Shown piece by piece: positions 19,781 to 20,797 of a stretch of DNA of 20,797 nt. The notes below the pieces were generated by a model that worked only from the letters and a program-made list of their open reading frames with translations, searched no databases and was not told where the DNA came from. Source of the stretch: CAYFVU01 sp964346645 (GTDB lineage Bacteria; Spirochaetota; Spirochaetia; DSM-16054; Sediminispirochaetaceae). How positions within the stretch are numbered: position 1 is the first letter of the stretch; each line of letters starts with the position of its first letter. The DNA is taken from positions 1 to 20,797 of the forward strand of contig CAYFVU010000061.1 in assembly GCA_964346645.1 (NCBI GenBank). The letters are read 5' to 3'. The position numbers and the translations under genes are program-made.

Positions 19781-20794
19781 ATGAGAGTTGCATTGCTGGG
19801 CTTCGGTGCCTGGGGCAGCATCCATGCCAAGGTCATACATTCTCTGGAGCATCACGAGCTGAGTGCCATTGCATGCAATACCCGAGAGTCTGCCGAGCAA
19901 GCGAAAGCCGCCTATCCGGCGGCGGAGGTCTCCACCGACTACCCGGCACTTATCGCCCGGAAGGACATCGACGCGGTGGACGTCGTTCTCCCCTCGCACT
20001 TCCACGTGCCCGCCGCTATCGCTGCACTGGAGGCGGGCAAGCACGTACTCCTGGAAAAGCCGATGGCCCCGAACCTGGAGGACGGGCAGAGACTGCTCGA
20101 TGCCGCCGCCGGGAGCGACCGGGCGGTGTCCCTCATCCACGAGCTGCGCTGCTCCGAGCAGTGGGCGGGAGTCAAGCGCCTGATCGCAGGCGGGGAAATA
20201 GGAAGACCGCACTACGGCCTCCTGAACCTCTTCCGTTTTCCCTACCGCACCGGAAGGGGCGAGTGGCGCTACTCCGGGGAGAAGGTGGGCTCGTGGGTGC
20301 TGGAGGAACCGATTCACTTCATCGACCTCCTGCTCTGGTACTTCGAAGAGCTCGGCGCTCCGACGGGGGTGACCGCTTTCGGTAACCTCGAAGGCGGCGG
20401 CCTGACCAGGGAGTTCACCGCGGTCTTCGATTTTTCCGGCGGCGCCTACGGGATCGTCTCCCAGACCCTCTCGGGCTTCGAACACCACCAGGTGGCGGAG
20501 ATAACCGGCAGCGGAGGTGCCGTCCGCTCGCTCTGGTCCGGGGCAATGGACCGGACAGAACGACCCGATTTCAGCGTCACCTACAAGCGGAGCGGAGATG
20601 AGACCTCCAGCCGGATGCAGTTCGAGCAGCCTTCCGGAGAGCTCTTCGAGATCCGCCGCTACATCAGCGATGCCCTCGACGGCCTGGAGCGTGGCGAATC
20701 CCTCTACCCTCCGGAGAAAGAGCAGCAGCTCATCCGGATCTGCCTGGCGGCGGAGGAATCTTTGCGCTCCGGCAAGCGGATAGTTCTTTCATAG
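19781..20794 (+). CDS. Gfo/Idh/MocA-family NAD(P)-dependent sugar oxidoreductase, second copy
   Basis: Cytosolic dehydrogenase of 337 residues. The Rossmann loop is VALLGFGAWGS, the active-site lysine is Lys93 in LEKPMAP, and the catalytic His is in LEEPIHFIDLLLWY; the partner residue four before it is Glu instead of the more usual Asp. GAGAGGAG about ten bases before ATG 19781 is the ribosome site. It is the last gene of the plus operon, behind the TRAP permease, and complete three bases before the window ends. Sequence similarity to the other oxidoreductase (13919-14923) is limited to family motifs, so the two probably act on different positions or in opposite directions, for example oxidation to a keto-sugar and reduction of the product. 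Confidence 0.93.
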   Translation: MRVALLGFGAWGSIHAKVIHSLEHHELSAIACNTRESAEQAKAAYPAAEVSTDYPALIARKDIDAVDVVLPSHFHVPAAIAALEAGKHVLLEKPMAPNLEDGQRLLDAAAGSDRAVSLIHELRCSEQWAGVKRLIAGGEIGRPHYGLLNLFRFPYRTGRGEWRYSGEKVGSWVLEEPIHFIDLLLWYFEELGAPTGVTAFGNLEGGGLTREFTAVFDFSGGAYGIVSQTLSGFEHHQVAEITGSGGAVRSLWSGAMDRTERPDFSVTYKRSGDETSSRMQFEQPSGELFEIRRYISDALDGLERGESLYPPEKEQQLIRICLAAEESLRSGKRIVLS

Positions 20795-20797
20795 TGG

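Noticed and set aside
18640..19836. 398-codon open frame on the minus strand
   Set aside because: Antisense to dctM; its Asp/His/Gly-rich product is typical of the complement of membrane-protein codons.

Overview
The window looks like chromosomal DNA of a free-living or sediment-type bacterium. It has two large chemoreceptors, a CheW, a tripartite TRAP transporter for an organic or sugar acid, and a ROK-regulated sugar catabolic locus. That mix is typical of non-pathogenic Spirochaetota (Spirochaeta/Sediminispirochaeta-like), but the taxonomy is an inference from gene content and no rRNA or marker gene is present. There is no CRISPR array, no tRNA or rRNA gene and no intact mobile element.

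Left part (1-4945): a chemoreceptor cut by the left edge, whose sensor domain carries a CZB-type zinc-binding signature (minus strand). It is followed by a metal-resistance module on the plus strand: an ArsR/SmtB repressor with two recognisable metal sites, then a CadA/ZntA-type P1B ATPase. After the ATPase comes a decayed stretch. An HgcB-like two-cluster ferredoxin with a cysteine-rich tail lies on the minus strand and overlaps the remains of a plus-strand CDF cation-efflux gene that has lost most of its membrane helices. A strong terminator at 4917-4945 closes the next, leftward operon.

Chemotaxis operon (8588 to 4966, minus): stand-alone receiver, double-Cache chemoreceptor with a possible C-terminal CheR/CheB-binding pentapeptide, then CheW.

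Sugar locus (8856-20794): a TauE/SafE-type membrane protein and a ROK repressor diverge around a near-perfect 35-bp palindrome. The repressor has lost the ROK zinc motif and the kinase catalytic aspartate. The core of that palindrome recurs at 15737-15761, between the two divergent catabolic operons, and a shortened version lies just before the TRAP binding-protein gene. The minus operon encodes TIM-barrel isomerase, Gfo/Idh/MocA oxidoreductase, TIM barrel, TIM barrel and a cytosolic beta-propeller, with ATGA overlaps or short gaps. The plus operon encodes a fourth TIM barrel, TRAP DctP, an internal terminator, DctQ, DctM and a second Gfo/Idh/MocA oxidoreductase.

Taken together the right half is a coherent catabolic regulon: a TRAP system imports a carboxylated sugar or glycoside, two NAD(P)-dependent sugar oxidoreductases and four metal-dependent isomerase/epimerase-type enzymes remodel it, and a ROK repressor senses it. 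The enzyme set resembles the logic of 3-keto-sugar pathways (oxidise, epimerise or cleave, reduce). It matches no pathway I can name, and the substrate cannot be read from the sequence.
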